NCBI GenBank assembly: GCA_031976175.1
Contig: DALYLR010000013.1
Location: forward strand, 1 to 64,000
Direction of reading: 5' to 3'
Length of the DNA stretch: 64,000 bases
From: DMER01 sp003451645
GTDB taxonomy: Bacteria; Pseudomonadota; Alphaproteobacteria; Micropepsales; Micropepsaceae
Under the pieces are notes generated by a model. That model saw only the letters and a list, made by a program, of their open reading frames with translations. It searched no databases and was not told the origin of the DNA. Shown here piece after piece: positions 17,750-26,634 of the stretch (within the stretch, counting starts at the first letter, position 1; every line of letters starts with the position of its first letter). A program made the translations under genes and the position numbers.

Positions 17750-18679
17750 TTATGCCTTCATCAGCGCTCCCACGTGGGCGGCGGCAGACTCAGCCAGAGC
17801 ACTCAGGTCATAGCCGCCCTCGAGCGTTGAGACAACTCGGCCCTCACAATGGCGCGCCGAGATCTTGCAAATCTCGGTGGTCACCCAGGCAAAGTCACTG
17901 GTCAGCACGTTCAGGTTCGCAAGCGGATCGCGCTGATGCGCGTCGAAGCCTGCAGATATCAGCACGAACCCTGGGCCAAAGGCGTCCAACGCAGGAAAGA
18001 TCACGCGAGACCAGGCGTCTCGAAACGCCTGACTGCCCGCGCCATAAGGCAGTGGCACATTGTGAATATTGCCCGCCCCCCGCTCCTCGGCCCTTCCCGT
18101 CCCTGGGTAGAGCGGCATCTGGTGCGTTGAGGCAAAAAACAGGTTTGGATCACGCGCAAAGGCCTCTTGCGTTCCATTGCCGTGGTGAACGTCGAAGTCC
18201 AAAACTGCGACGCGGCCGATGCCATGGGCTTCACGGGCATGCAACGCGCCAATAGCCACATTGTTGAACAGACAAAAGCCCATTGCTGCCTCGGGCTCGG
18301 CGTGGTGACCAGGTGGGCGCACAGCGCAAAAGACGTTGCGCGCCTGACCACCCATGACGAGGTCAACGCCATGGACGACGGCGCCAGCCGCTCTCAGCGC
18401 CGCCTGCCCCGATCCCGGCGACAGGATCGTGTCACCATCAATCTGTGCAAAGCCGTAGTCCGGAACCGCACCTAAGGCGGCCTCTACAATGCTTTGCGGG
18501 TGCACACGCGTAACCTGCTCAACCGAAACCAACGGCGCGTCTATCTTTGTCAACTCATTGAATTCATGGGAAGAAAGCGCCTGTAGAACCGCCCGCAGCC
18601 GGTCTGCGGACTCCGGATGACCGGGCGGCGTTTCATGATATAAACATGCAGTATGGGTTATGAGTGCGGTCGGGGGCAT
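17750..18679 (-). CDS. histone deacetylase-family hydrolase
   Basis: A 309-residue zinc amidohydrolase of the arginase/deacetylase fold. The diagnostic segments are VRPPGHHAEPEAAMGFCLFNN (tandem His of the charge relay), VLDFDVHHGNGTQEAF (Asp and His zinc ligands), HQMPLYPGTG, ISAGFDAHQRDPLA (Asp ligand) and LEGGYDLSAL. Bacterial members deacetylate acetylpolyamines, acetoin-related compounds or other small amides rather than histones. The ATG at 18679 was chosen over an upstream TTG at 18715. It lies 28 bp upstream of xseB and may head that operon. Confidence 0.9.
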   Translation of the reverse strand: MPPTALITHTACLYHETPPGHPESADRLRAVLQALSSHEFNELTKIDAPLVSVEQVTRVHPQSIVEAALGAVPDYGFAQIDGDTILSPGSGQAALRAAGAVVHGVDLVMGGQARNVFCAVRPPGHHAEPEAAMGFCLFNNVAIGALHAREAHGIGRVAVLDFDVHHGNGTQEAFARDPNLFFASTHQMPLYPGTGRAEERGAGNIHNVPLPYGAGSQAFRDAWSRVIFPALDAFGPGFVLISAGFDAHQRDPLANLNVLTSDFAWVTTEICKISARHCEGRVVSTLEGGYDLSALAESAAAHVGALMKA

Positions 18680-18733
18680 GTGCGACACTGGCACAGTTGG
18701 GCGCCCCAAGGTCAAGCGTGGGGAGTTTAACGC

Positions 18734-19756
18734 GTGCGTTTTTTTGCGATGAAGCCTGACCCGAAGGACGCAGCCCGCCTGGCTGCAGAGGCTGACGGAT
18801 TGGTGAGCGCCTATTTGCTCGATGGCAAAGGCGGCGGCCGGGAACTCACTTGGACTGAGGTGCGCGGTTGGTCTCCCGAACAGGGGACGTTATGGGTCCA
18901 CCTCAACCGCACACGCAAATCTGCCTTCGATTATTTGAGTCAGGAGTCTGGCCTATCTGCGACAGCGGTTGAATCGCTCCTCGCCGAGGACACCAGGCCC
19001 CGCGTTGTGCGGGAAGGCCACGGGCTATTGATCAATCTGCGCGGGATCAATTTCAATCCGGGTGCCGATCCGGAAGACATGATCTCTTTGCGTTGTTGGG
19101 CGGAACCGAAGCGCTTGATCTCGACGCGCGCCCGGCGCTTGATGTCGATCAATGATCTGCGTGCTGAGATTGAGGCCGGCCGGGCGCCGGTCGACGAAAT
19201 GGACTGCTTGTTCCGCTTGGGCCGCATTCTGCTCGACAAGGTTGGGGTGGTCATCGGCGAGCTTGAAGATGGGATCGACGCGCTCGAGGACGAAGTCATT
19301 TCGGGCGAGACCAAGAATGCGCGCGAACAATTGACACGGCTGCGCCGAAGGGCCGTTACCATGCGCCGGCATCTGGCACCGCAGCGCGATGCCTTCATGC
19401 GGCTTGAGATGGAAACTCACGCACTGCTCGATGAAAAAGATTCCGTGCAGTTCCGCGAGCTGGCCGATATGACGACGCGGTTTGTGGAAGATATCGACTC
19501 CATCCGCGAGCGCGCAGTTGTCATCCAGGACGAAATCATCAGCAGGCTGACGGAACGGCAGGGCCGGCATTCCTATACCCTTTCGGTCGTTGCCGCGATC
19601 ATGCTGCCGCTAAGTTTCATCACCTCGTTGTTTGGTGTGTCCATGGTTAGCGTTCCTCTGACACAAGACGCGGACGGCTTTACCAATCTCTTGATCGGCC
19701 TTGGCGCCCTGACGCTTGTGCAGATCGTCGTGTTTCGCTTGATGCGCTGGCTTTAA
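18734..19756 (+). CDS. CorA/ZntB-family metal transporter lacking the GxN signature
   Basis: A 340-residue membrane transporter: a large cytoplasmic N-terminal domain (VSAYLLDGKGGGRELTW..., LWVHLNRTRKSAFDYL), long coiled helices (about 190-280), and two C-terminal membrane helices (about 285-305 and 320-338). ZntB and CorA carry GxN at the end of the first helix; here the corresponding text reads LFGVSMVSVP, with Ser where Asn is expected. Start is GTG at 18734, eight bases after GGGGAG; an ATG five codons in has no such site. Its 3' end overlaps the convergent SDR by 4 bp. Substrate (Zn, Mg or other) is uncertain. Confidence 0.85.
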   Translation: MRFFAMKPDPKDAARLAAEADGLVSAYLLDGKGGGRELTWTEVRGWSPEQGTLWVHLNRTRKSAFDYLSQESGLSATAVESLLAEDTRPRVVREGHGLLINLRGINFNPGADPEDMISLRCWAEPKRLISTRARRLMSINDLRAEIEAGRAPVDEMDCLFRLGRILLDKVGVVIGELEDGIDALEDEVISGETKNAREQLTRLRRRAVTMRRHLAPQRDAFMRLEMETHALLDEKDSVQFRELADMTTRFVEDIDSIRERAVVIQDEIISRLTERQGRHSYTLSVVAAIMLPLSFITSLFGVSMVSVPLTQDADGFTNLLIGLGALTLVQIVVFRLMRWL

Positions 19757-20625
19757 GTGCGGGCTTTGAGGCTCTCAGGCGCAGGAACATAGGGTGCGTA
19801 GTCGGGTACAAAGAAGTCGGGCATCAGATCCTTTGTGTGATCAACCCGGTACTGGCTGAAATCCGTGACGCCATGGGCCGCCAACACGGTGTCGTCCAGA
19901 CAGAACTGACCTGAGAACTCTTTGGCCGGTTTCGTCAGAATAATGTGCGCCGCATCGGCCATTATTTCAGGCGTCCGGCAGTGTTTCATGCCTTCCTCGC
20001 CTGCGAGCGCATTCTTGATCGCGGCCGTCGCAATCCCGGTGCGCGGCCACAAGGCATTGACAGCGATGCCATCGCTCCGCAGTTCGCCCGCCATCCCCAG
20101 CACGCAAAGGCTCATCCCATATTTGGCCATCGTATAGGCGACATGGGGCGCGAACCATTTCTCGCTCATGTCCAGCGGCGGAGACAGATTGAGAATATGC
20201 GGGTTGGCCGCGCGCTTCAAATGCGGGATGCAGGTTTTCGAGACCATAAAGGTGCCCCTCGTATTGACCTGATGCATCAGGTCAAAGCGCTTCATATCCG
20301 TCATGGTCGTAGGCGTGAGTTGGATGGCGCTTGCGTTGTTCACGCAAATATCGATGCCGCCGAATCGCGTAGCCGTTTGCTCGACCGCGGACGCCACGCT
20401 GGCCTCGTCTCGCACGTCGACAATCAGCGGCAAGGCCTTGCCGCCAGCTGCCTCGATCTCTTTGGCTGCGGAGTAGATTGTCCCTGGAAGCTTGGGGTGT
20501 GGTTCGGCCGTCTTGGCGGCAACCGCGATGTTCGCGCCATCGCGCGCCGCGCGCAAGGCAATGGCAAGACCAATCCCTCGGCTCGCACCTGTTATGAAAA
20601 GTGTCTTGCCATTTAGTGATCCCAT
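19753..20625 (-). CDS. short-chain dehydrogenase/reductase, HSDL2-like
   Basis: A 290-residue classical SDR. Cofactor motif TGASRGIGLAIALRAARDG; NNASAIQL; catalytic Tyr/Lys in AYTMAKYGMS; but the usual catalytic Ser region reads ILNLSPPLDM. The insertion KTAEPHPKLPGTIYSAAKEI after the cofactor site and the FCLDDTVL tail are typical of the HSDL2-like subgroup, linked to lipid metabolism by family knowledge. Start at 20625 rather than 20643 because GGGGAG lies nine bases before it. Confidence 0.88.
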   Translation of the reverse strand: MGSLNGKTLFITGASRGIGLAIALRAARDGANIAVAAKTAEPHPKLPGTIYSAAKEIEAAGGKALPLIVDVRDEASVASAVEQTATRFGGIDICVNNASAIQLTPTTMTDMKRFDLMHQVNTRGTFMVSKTCIPHLKRAANPHILNLSPPLDMSEKWFAPHVAYTMAKYGMSLCVLGMAGELRSDGIAVNALWPRTGIATAAIKNALAGEEGMKHCRTPEIMADAAHIILTKPAKEFSGQFCLDDTVLAAHGVTDFSQYRVDHTKDLMPDFFVPDYAPYVPAPESLKART

Positions 20626-20711
20626 ATCCCGCGCTCCCCACATCGATGCCTTAACACTTTAACAACCATAGCGGCACACTCTGCCCTCTACTGACAACCT
20701 GGAGGCGCGCC

Positions 20712-21395
20712 GTGCAACACGATCACACTCATTCCGCTCAATGCCAATGCTTTTCCCGCCGCCGCCTATTGTCGCTGGGTGCGCTGAGCGTCGCAGGCCT
20801 TGCCTTGAGCCGTCCATCCTTTGCAGGCGGGCACGCTGATGCCTTGGTGCTGAATTGCATGGATTACCGCCTCGTTGATGAGGGCGTCCGGTACTTTACC
20901 CAACGCGGGCTGACGGACAAGTACGACCAAGTGATCCTGGCCGGTGCATCAATCGGTGCGCTTGGCAAACTTGGCGCGGAATGGGCCTCCACATTTTGGA
21001 AGCATGTCGACACGGCCAAGTCCTTGCACAGCATCAAGCGCGTAATCGTCATGGACCACCGCGACTGTGGCGCCTACAAGATTGTCTTTGGTGCCGAGAC
21101 GATTGCCGACCGCGATCTGGAGACTGCGCTCCACCGAAGCCAGATGATCGTTCTGCAAAAGCAGCTCAAGGCCAAGCATGCCGATTTGGAGTTCGAGGCG
21201 CTGCTCATGAACCTCGACGGCTCAGTCGAACAATTGCTGGGTTCCGCAAAACCACAGACTGCGGTTCAAGCGCCAACGCAACCCCGTGTTTTGAACAACG
21301 CACCAAAGCACTCCGTGGCGCCCGCGTCTGGACCGGCCCCCGCACATGCGCCAGCGCATGCTCCGGCAGCTGCCCACTCTAGTGGCCACCACTAG
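20712..21395 (+). CDS. Tat-exported carbonic-anhydrase-like protein with His-rich ends
   Basis: A 227-residue protein starting at GTG 20712. Residues 1-12 are His/Cys-rich (HDHTHSAQCQC), followed by a twin-arginine-like signal SRRRLLSLGALSVAGLAL. The mature part has a beta-carbonic-anhydrase-type metal site: C49-x-D51-x-R53 (NCMDYRL) and H116-x-x-C119 (DHRDCGA). It lacks the GNAGN-like loop; LAGASIGALG stands there. The C-terminal 40 residues are Pro/Ala/His-rich, ending HSSGHH. It may hydrate CO2 or simply bind zinc in the periplasm. It stands alone, convergent with the enoyl-CoA hydratase. Confidence 0.72.
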   Translation: MQHDHTHSAQCQCFSRRRLLSLGALSVAGLALSRPSFAGGHADALVLNCMDYRLVDEGVRYFTQRGLTDKYDQVILAGASIGALGKLGAEWASTFWKHVDTAKSLHSIKRVIVMDHRDCGAYKIVFGAETIADRDLETALHRSQMIVLQKQLKAKHADLEFEALLMNLDGSVEQLLGSAKPQTAVQAPTQPRVLNNAPKHSVAPASGPAPAHAPAHAPAAAHSSGHH

Positions 21396-21406
21396 CTGCG
21401 AGAGTG

Positions 21407-22177
21407 TCACCCAAAGCGGCTGAAATCAGCGGGGCGCTTTTCGAGAAACGCCGAGAAGGCCTCGCGCGCCTCGTCTGTTTTCAGCTGTGCGCGGAAGTGC
21501 GCCCCTTCCTCCAGCATGCGGTTGATGACCGGCTGCGCCTCACCGTGCAGTAGCATCTTGACAAGTTTGGTGGCGCCCGGCGGTTTGGCAGCCAAAATCG
21601 CAGCCTTCGCAATGGCATGGGTTACCAGGTCTGCCTGCGGAACAATCTCATTAACAAAGCCAAGCTTTAGCGCCTCCTCCGCACCCATGCGCTCGCCAAG
21701 GAGGAATAGCGCGGCCGCGCGGTGGCGCCCAACCATGGCTGGCAACAAAAGGCTCGATCCTGCTTCAGGGACCAAGGCCAAATTCAAAAATGGGAACGAG
21801 AAGACTGCCGCAGGGCTCGCATAGACCAGATCACAGTGCAGCAACATGGTCGCACCGACCCCAACGGCAACGCCGCCAACTGCCGCAATGATTGGCTTCT
21901 CTAGAAGCGGAAACGTGGCGATCATCCGGCTGACCGCGGCATCATCGGCGGTTCCTGCATTCTGCTTCATGAAATCGCCAATGTCGTTTCCTGCGCAATA
22001 GCTGTCGCCGGAGCCGCTGATCACGTGTACACGGACCGCGCGGTCGGCCTCGCCTGACGCCAACGCATCGGCCACGGCGGCATTCATCTCAGGGGTTAGC
22101 GCATTTTTCTTATGCGGGCGGTTCAGCGTGATTTTCTGAATGCCGTTGTGGCGCTCGACCAACACATCCTGTGTCAT
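21407..22177 (-). CDS. enoyl-CoA hydratase/isomerase family protein
   Basis: A 256-residue crotonase. Seen: LNRPHKKNALTPEMNAAVAD, the oxyanion loop YCAGNDIGDFM, AAVGGVAVGVGATMLLHCD and FLNLALVPEAGSSLLLP. The glutamate pair of classical hydratases is only partly kept, so an isomerase or other crotonase reaction is possible. It is downstream of an MBL hydrolase and an acyl-CoA dehydrogenase on the same strand (gaps 18 and 46 bp), suggesting a beta-oxidation operon transcribed from about 25.1 kb. Confidence 0.9.
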   Translation of the reverse strand: MTQDVLVERHNGIQKITLNRPHKKNALTPEMNAAVADALASGEADRAVRVHVISGSGDSYCAGNDIGDFMKQNAGTADDAAVSRMIATFPLLEKPIIAAVGGVAVGVGATMLLHCDLVYASPAAVFSFPFLNLALVPEAGSSLLLPAMVGRHRAAALFLLGERMGAEEALKLGFVNEIVPQADLVTHAIAKAAILAAKPPGATKLVKMLLHGEAQPVINRMLEEGAHFRAQLKTDEAREAFSAFLEKRPADFSRFG

Positions 22178-22195
22178 TCCAGGCTCCCGTTTGCC

Positions 22196-23284
22196 TCAAA
22201 GGGTCTGATAGAGATTGATCCCGTCAGCATCCTGTGTGCGCCGCATTTGACCGCGCCCGATCAGACAATTGAGATGCGCCAGGCTCTCGCCCGTCGCCAT
22301 GCCATAATTGCCAGCGGTAATGCGCGCCCGGAACAAGGCCGGGAACACTTCCACGGCGCGCTTAGGCTCCCGGCATAGTTCGGCAAGCTTAGTCAGGCCT
22401 TCCTCATGGCCGTCAATCAATTGGGTCATCCGCGTCTTGACGCCATGAAAAGGCTCGCCATGCGCGGGGCAGACCAGCGTGTCATCAGGGATCGTGTCGC
22501 GCAAAAGCTCACAACTCTCCAGCCAATCTTGCAGCGGATTTGCGTCTGGCTCGGTGGGATGCACACTCACGTTTGATGAAATCCGCGGCAGGATCTGATC
22601 GCCGGAGATCAACAGGCGGTCTTGCGGGCACCACAGGCAGATGTGCTCCGGCGCGTGACCTCGGCCTTCGATCAGGTGCCAGTCCCGCCCGCCAATCTGC
22701 AAAATCTGGCCGCCCCTCATGCGATGATAGGACTGCGGCAGGTGATAGACCCCCATGCCAAAGCCGCCAAAGCGCTGCTTGTAGGTTTCAATCGCGGCCT
22801 CATGAAAGCCCGCCGCCCGGTAGAACTGTATGCCCTCCTCTGGCGCAGGCTTGCCAGTGTCGAGGACCAAGGTGCGGCACAAAAGATAATCTGTACGCGA
22901 CATAAAAAGCGGCGCGTCAAAGGTCTTGCACAACCAGCCAGCGAGGCCCACGTGATCGGGATGGAGATGGGTGACAATGACCTTGCGTACCGGACGCCCG
23001 GCCATCGTGCCTTGGAAATGCTGCTCCCACAGCGCCATCGTGTCCTTGTTGCGGACGCCAGTGTCGACCACAGTCCAGCCGTCGCCGTCTTCTAGAAGCC
23101 AGAGATTGATGTGGTTCAACTGAAATGGCAGCGGCATGCGCAGCCAATAAACGCCTTCTGCCACCCTTACGGTCTGCCCAGGCTCAGGACGCGCGGGGAA
23201 CGGATAGCTCAATCCATCGCGGACACGGGGGCCCTGCGCGGCCTCTGCCTTCGGTTCGTCTTGGGTCAAGGACACATCACTCAT
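22196..23284 (-). CDS. metallo-beta-lactamase-fold hydrolase
   Basis: A 362-residue MBL-fold protein: VVDTGVRNKDT, the metal motif VTHLHPDHVGLAGWL, EGRGHAPEHICL, LISGDQILPRISSNV and CPAHGEPF. The C-terminal part includes a region (YGMATGESLAHLNCLIGRGQ) like the LACTB2/BNLF2a-type MBL subgroup. It sits between an acyl-CoA dehydrogenase and an enoyl-CoA hydratase, so a thioester or lactone hydrolase role in fatty-acid breakdown is plausible but not shown. Confidence 0.85.
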   Translation of the reverse strand: MSDVSLTQDEPKAEAAQGPRVRDGLSYPFPARPEPGQTVRVAEGVYWLRMPLPFQLNHINLWLLEDGDGWTVVDTGVRNKDTMALWEQHFQGTMAGRPVRKVIVTHLHPDHVGLAGWLCKTFDAPLFMSRTDYLLCRTLVLDTGKPAPEEGIQFYRAAGFHEAAIETYKQRFGGFGMGVYHLPQSYHRMRGGQILQIGGRDWHLIEGRGHAPEHICLWCPQDRLLISGDQILPRISSNVSVHPTEPDANPLQDWLESCELLRDTIPDDTLVCPAHGEPFHGVKTRMTQLIDGHEEGLTKLAELCREPKRAVEVFPALFRARITAGNYGMATGESLAHLNCLIGRGQMRRTQDADGINLYQTL

Positions 23285-23330
23285 GCTTCGACCCTATTGC
23301 TGCGCAAGCGAAGATGTCAAACGCGATGGT

Positions 23331-25124
23331 TCATGCGCTCAACTCGTCAATACTTGCGTCAATGATCGTGGAAGCACCACGCGTGGCGGCATCGGCAAGG
23401 CCATGCGCCTGGGGGAGCAAATTCATCGCAAAGAACTGCGCCGACTGCACGCGCGCAGTGAGGAAGGTCTGCGGCCCCTGCCCCTCTTGCAGTTTCTTGG
23501 TGGCCGCGATGGCACCACGCCCAAGATAATGCGCACCCGTCAGCAATGCGAGTGCCTTCAAATAGGGCGTGGCTCCGGCGAGACCTTTGACAGCCTCCTT
23601 GCGCATGGTCTCCTGCATCCACAAGGTCGCAGTGACCAAGCGCCGATGCGCTGCGGAAAGCGCCGCCGCAATCTCCGGCATTGGACTCGACAGCAGATCC
23701 GCCGTCGCCGCACAGTCATCAAGTAAGGACTTGATCGCGGCCCCATTCTGCAGGCCCAATTTGCGGCCGATCAGGTCGATCGCCTGGATACCGTTCGTGC
23801 CTTCATAAATCGGCAAGATACGCGCATCGCGATAGAATTGCGCGGCGCCTGTTTGCTCGATAAAGCCCATGCCGCCGTGGACCTGTACACCCAGTGAAGC
23901 GACCTCGACCGCCATATCGGTGCACCAAGCCTTGGAGATGGGGGTGAGAACCTCTTCCCGCCCTTTGGCCCATTCGCGCGCATCCGCGCTCGCCCCATGG
24001 CGCGCCTCATCGAGTGCCAAGGCGTTGGCGAGGCAGATGGCCCGCCCTGCCTCCACTTGCGTCCGCATCGTCAGAAGCATCCGGCGAACGTCCGGATGCT
24101 GAATAATGGGGATCATGTCAGGCATCTCATGGCTGAGCCCATAAGGCTTGCCCTGTAAACGCTCCTTGGCATAGCTCAGCGCCTTCTGGAAGGCGCGCTC
24201 TGCTATCGCGACCCCTTGCACGCCTACGTTCAGGCGAGCTGAGTTCATCATCGTGAACATGGCCGCCATGCCCTTGTTCTCAGCGCCGATCAAATGGCCA
24301 ATGGCGCCACCCTCATCGCCATAGGACATGGTGCAGGTGGGCGAGCCATGAATGCCCAATTTGTGTTCCACCCCCACGCAGCGCACATCGTTGTGCGCGC
24401 CAAGACTGCCATCTGGTTTAACGATCCGCCTGGGCACGAGAAATAGCGAGATCCCGCGTGTCCCAAAGGGGGCATCCGGCAGCCGCGCGAGAACCAGATG
24501 GACAATATTGTCCGCCGCATCATGTTCACCCCAGGTGATGTAGATCTTCTGCCCGGTGATCCGGTAGGTGCCGTCCTCAGCCCGCACGGCCTTGGTTTTC
24601 AAAGCGCCAACGTCAGACCCTGCCTGCGGCTCGGTCAGGTTCATCGTCCCCGTCCACTCGCCGGAGATGAGCTTGTGCAGGTAGCGCTGTTTCTGTTCGG
24701 GAGTGCCATGGGCGGTTAGCGCCTCGATCGCGCCTTGTGTCAGGAGGGGACAAAGGCCAAAGGCCATATTCGCTGACTGCCACAATTCCTGAACCGCCAC
24801 ACCCAATGTGTGCGGCAGGCCTTGCCCGCCATATTCCGCCGGACCGGACACCGCGCTCCACCCACTCTTGTAGAACGCTTGATAGGCGTCTTTGAAACCA
24901 GGGCTCAGCACAACCTTGCCATCCCGCAAATGTGCCCCATGCGTATCGCCATCGCGGTTCAAGGGCGCCAGCACACCTTCCGCGAACTGGCCGGCTTCCT
25001 CCAGGACTGCATTCGCAAGCTCCGCTGTTACATCTGGAAAGGCTTGCGACCCATAGAGGCGGCCTGCACCGATCACGTCTTCGAGAGCAAAGCGGATTTG
25101 GGCGATGGGGGCTTGGAACGTCAT
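23331..25124 (-). CDS. acyl-CoA dehydrogenase
   Basis: A 597-residue flavoprotein that introduces the alpha-beta double bond into acyl-CoA. Its size fits the long FadE-like/DMSP-type subgroup with an extra C-terminal domain. Seen: FYKSGWSAVSGPAEYGGQGL, TMNLTEPQAGSDVGALKT (FAD binding), KIYITWGEHD, GVEHKLGIHGSPTC, and VQVHGGMGFIEQTGAAQFYR followed by PIYEGTNGIQAIDLIGRKL, which holds the usual catalytic glutamate region (YEGTNGIQ). The ATG at 25124 opens MTFQAPIAQI. First gene of the probable operon with the MBL hydrolase and enoyl-CoA hydratase. Confidence 0.94.
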   Translation of the reverse strand: MTFQAPIAQIRFALEDVIGAGRLYGSQAFPDVTAELANAVLEEAGQFAEGVLAPLNRDGDTHGAHLRDGKVVLSPGFKDAYQAFYKSGWSAVSGPAEYGGQGLPHTLGVAVQELWQSANMAFGLCPLLTQGAIEALTAHGTPEQKQRYLHKLISGEWTGTMNLTEPQAGSDVGALKTKAVRAEDGTYRITGQKIYITWGEHDAADNIVHLVLARLPDAPFGTRGISLFLVPRRIVKPDGSLGAHNDVRCVGVEHKLGIHGSPTCTMSYGDEGGAIGHLIGAENKGMAAMFTMMNSARLNVGVQGVAIAERAFQKALSYAKERLQGKPYGLSHEMPDMIPIIQHPDVRRMLLTMRTQVEAGRAICLANALALDEARHGASADAREWAKGREEVLTPISKAWCTDMAVEVASLGVQVHGGMGFIEQTGAAQFYRDARILPIYEGTNGIQAIDLIGRKLGLQNGAAIKSLLDDCAATADLLSSPMPEIAAALSAAHRRLVTATLWMQETMRKEAVKGLAGATPYLKALALLTGAHYLGRGAIAATKKLQEGQGPQTFLTARVQSAQFFAMNLLPQAHGLADAATRGASTIIDASIDELSA

Positions 25125-25286
25125 TGGGGCGTCATTCCTGTGCTTATACGGTCAGGCTGCTTCACGATACCTTGCGCGCCTGGCTGGGCGTTTCAAGACC
25201 AGAGGCCATGGACTTTTTTGCGCAATCGGCTACGTCTTGCGAACGCTTATTTGCTCACAACCCATCACGTTTATTGGAGACGCATC

Positions 25287-25892
25287 ATGTTGCACCGCAC
25301 TGTCTTGTCTGTCGCCGCTGCAGCGGCACTCACCTCGAGCGCCATGGCCCAAGTCAATGCGGACCCGGCCGCTGCGCCTGCCGGGGTTTACGAGGTTGAG
25401 GCCACCCACACCTCGGTTTGCTTCACTATCGTACATATGGGTTTGTCGGATTATCCAGGCTGCATGACCAAGATCTCAGGGTCTTTGGGCTTTGATGGCA
25501 AATCGCCGGTCAACAGCAAACTCGATATTGCAATCGAACTCGCCTCCGTCTGGACCGCATCTGAAAAGCTCAACGAAAAGCTGCGCAAGGATTTCTTCAA
25601 GGCCGATGTGAACAAGACCGCCACCTTCCGGTCGTCCTCGGCCAAGGTGACAGGCAAGAACACGGGCACCATAACGGGCGACTTAACCATTGGCGGCGTG
25701 ACCAAGCCCGTGACCTTAACCGCCCGGTTCAATGGCGGCACCACCCACCCCTTCCGTCAGAAATATGTCATCGGCTTTGATGCGACCGGCAGCTTCAAGC
25801 GCTCGGACTTCGGCCTTGATAAGGTGGATTGGTCGCCTTTCGTTTCGGACGAAGTTAAGCTAGTAATAGCGGCTGAGTTCCTGGCCAAGTAA
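25287..25892 (+). CDS. YceI-family periplasmic lipid-binding protein (1)
   Basis: A 201-residue exported protein: signal peptide to about residue 22 (AAAAALTSSAMA-Q), then the YceI lipocalin-like barrel (YEVEATHTSVCFTIVHMGLS, ATFRSSSAKV, ITGDLTIGGVTKPVTL). Family members bind polyisoprenoids or ubiquinone-like lipids. The ATG at 25287 has GGAGA six bases upstream. It begins a cluster of three genes with cytochrome b561 and a second YceI, a recurring arrangement suggesting membrane quinone or acid/oxidative stress functions. Confidence 0.9.
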   Translation: MLHRTVLSVAAAAALTSSAMAQVNADPAAAPAGVYEVEATHTSVCFTIVHMGLSDYPGCMTKISGSLGFDGKSPVNSKLDIAIELASVWTASEKLNEKLRKDFFKADVNKTATFRSSSAKVTGKNTGTITGDLTIGGVTKPVTLTARFNGGTTHPFRQKYVIGFDATGSFKRSDFGLDKVDWSPFVSDEVKLVIAAEFLAK

Positions 25893-25938
25893 CGCGATTG
25901 GCCAGCGCGCTGGGGTGCGTTTAGGTCTGGGGCTGGCC

Positions 25939-26562
25939 ATGTTCAACAATTACGCCAGATATGGCGCGGTGGCGATGATCCTACATTGGGCAATGGCCCT
26001 CATGATCATCGCCATCATTGGAATTGGGCTCTATATGGTGGAGCCCTCCAATTTCGACCCTAAAAATGTCGACGATCTCAGCCGTCAGTTCGACCTCTAT
26101 CAGCTGCACAAATCATTGGGACTGACCGTGTTGGGTCTGAGTGTGGTGCGGCTTTTTTGGCGGCTCATTAATGTGATCCCCGAACTGCCCGCCCATATGA
26201 GCACCTTTGAGAAGCTGGCGGCGCACGCGACCCACATCTTGTTCTATGGCATCATGATCGGGCTGCCGCTCACCGGATGGATGATGGTGTCGGTCTCTCC
26301 GCTCGAAATCCCGACCTTGTATTTCAACTTCATCTTCCTAGAAGTGCCACATTTGCCCGCTATGAGCTTTCCTGTAATCGGTGAGTTCAAGACCGCAAAG
26401 GAGGCCGAAGCGGCGCTGAAGATGGCACATCAATGGCTTGCTTATGGCACGATTGCCTTGGTTATCTTGCATATTGGCGCTGCGATGTACCATCACTTGA
26501 TCAAGGGCGATGATGTGCTCACTCGCATGCTGCCATTCACGGGGAGATCGTCTACCCGGTAG
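25939..26562 (+). CDS. cytochrome b561-family membrane protein
   Basis: A 207-residue four-helix b-type cytochrome. Haem-ligand histidines are visible in MILHWAMALM (helix 1), YQLHKSLGLT (helix 2), ATHILFYGIM (helix 3) and VILHIGAAMYHHLIKGD (helix 4). Such proteins oxidise ubiquinol, often passing electrons to superoxide or periplasmic partners. The ATG at 25939 opens MFNNYARYGA, the usual start; a GTG at 25915 would add eight residues. It is flanked by two YceI genes. Confidence 0.92.
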   Translation: MFNNYARYGAVAMILHWAMALMIIAIIGIGLYMVEPSNFDPKNVDDLSRQFDLYQLHKSLGLTVLGLSVVRLFWRLINVIPELPAHMSTFEKLAAHATHILFYGIMIGLPLTGWMMVSVSPLEIPTLYFNFIFLEVPHLPAMSFPVIGEFKTAKEAEAALKMAHQWLAYGTIALVILHIGAAMYHHLIKGDDVLTRMLPFTGRSSTR

Positions 26563-26634
26563 CTGTACTGCCCTCCATGGCAGGTTCAACAATTCCGTTT
26601 TGCTCTATCAAATCTTGTTGGGGAGACTTTGACG

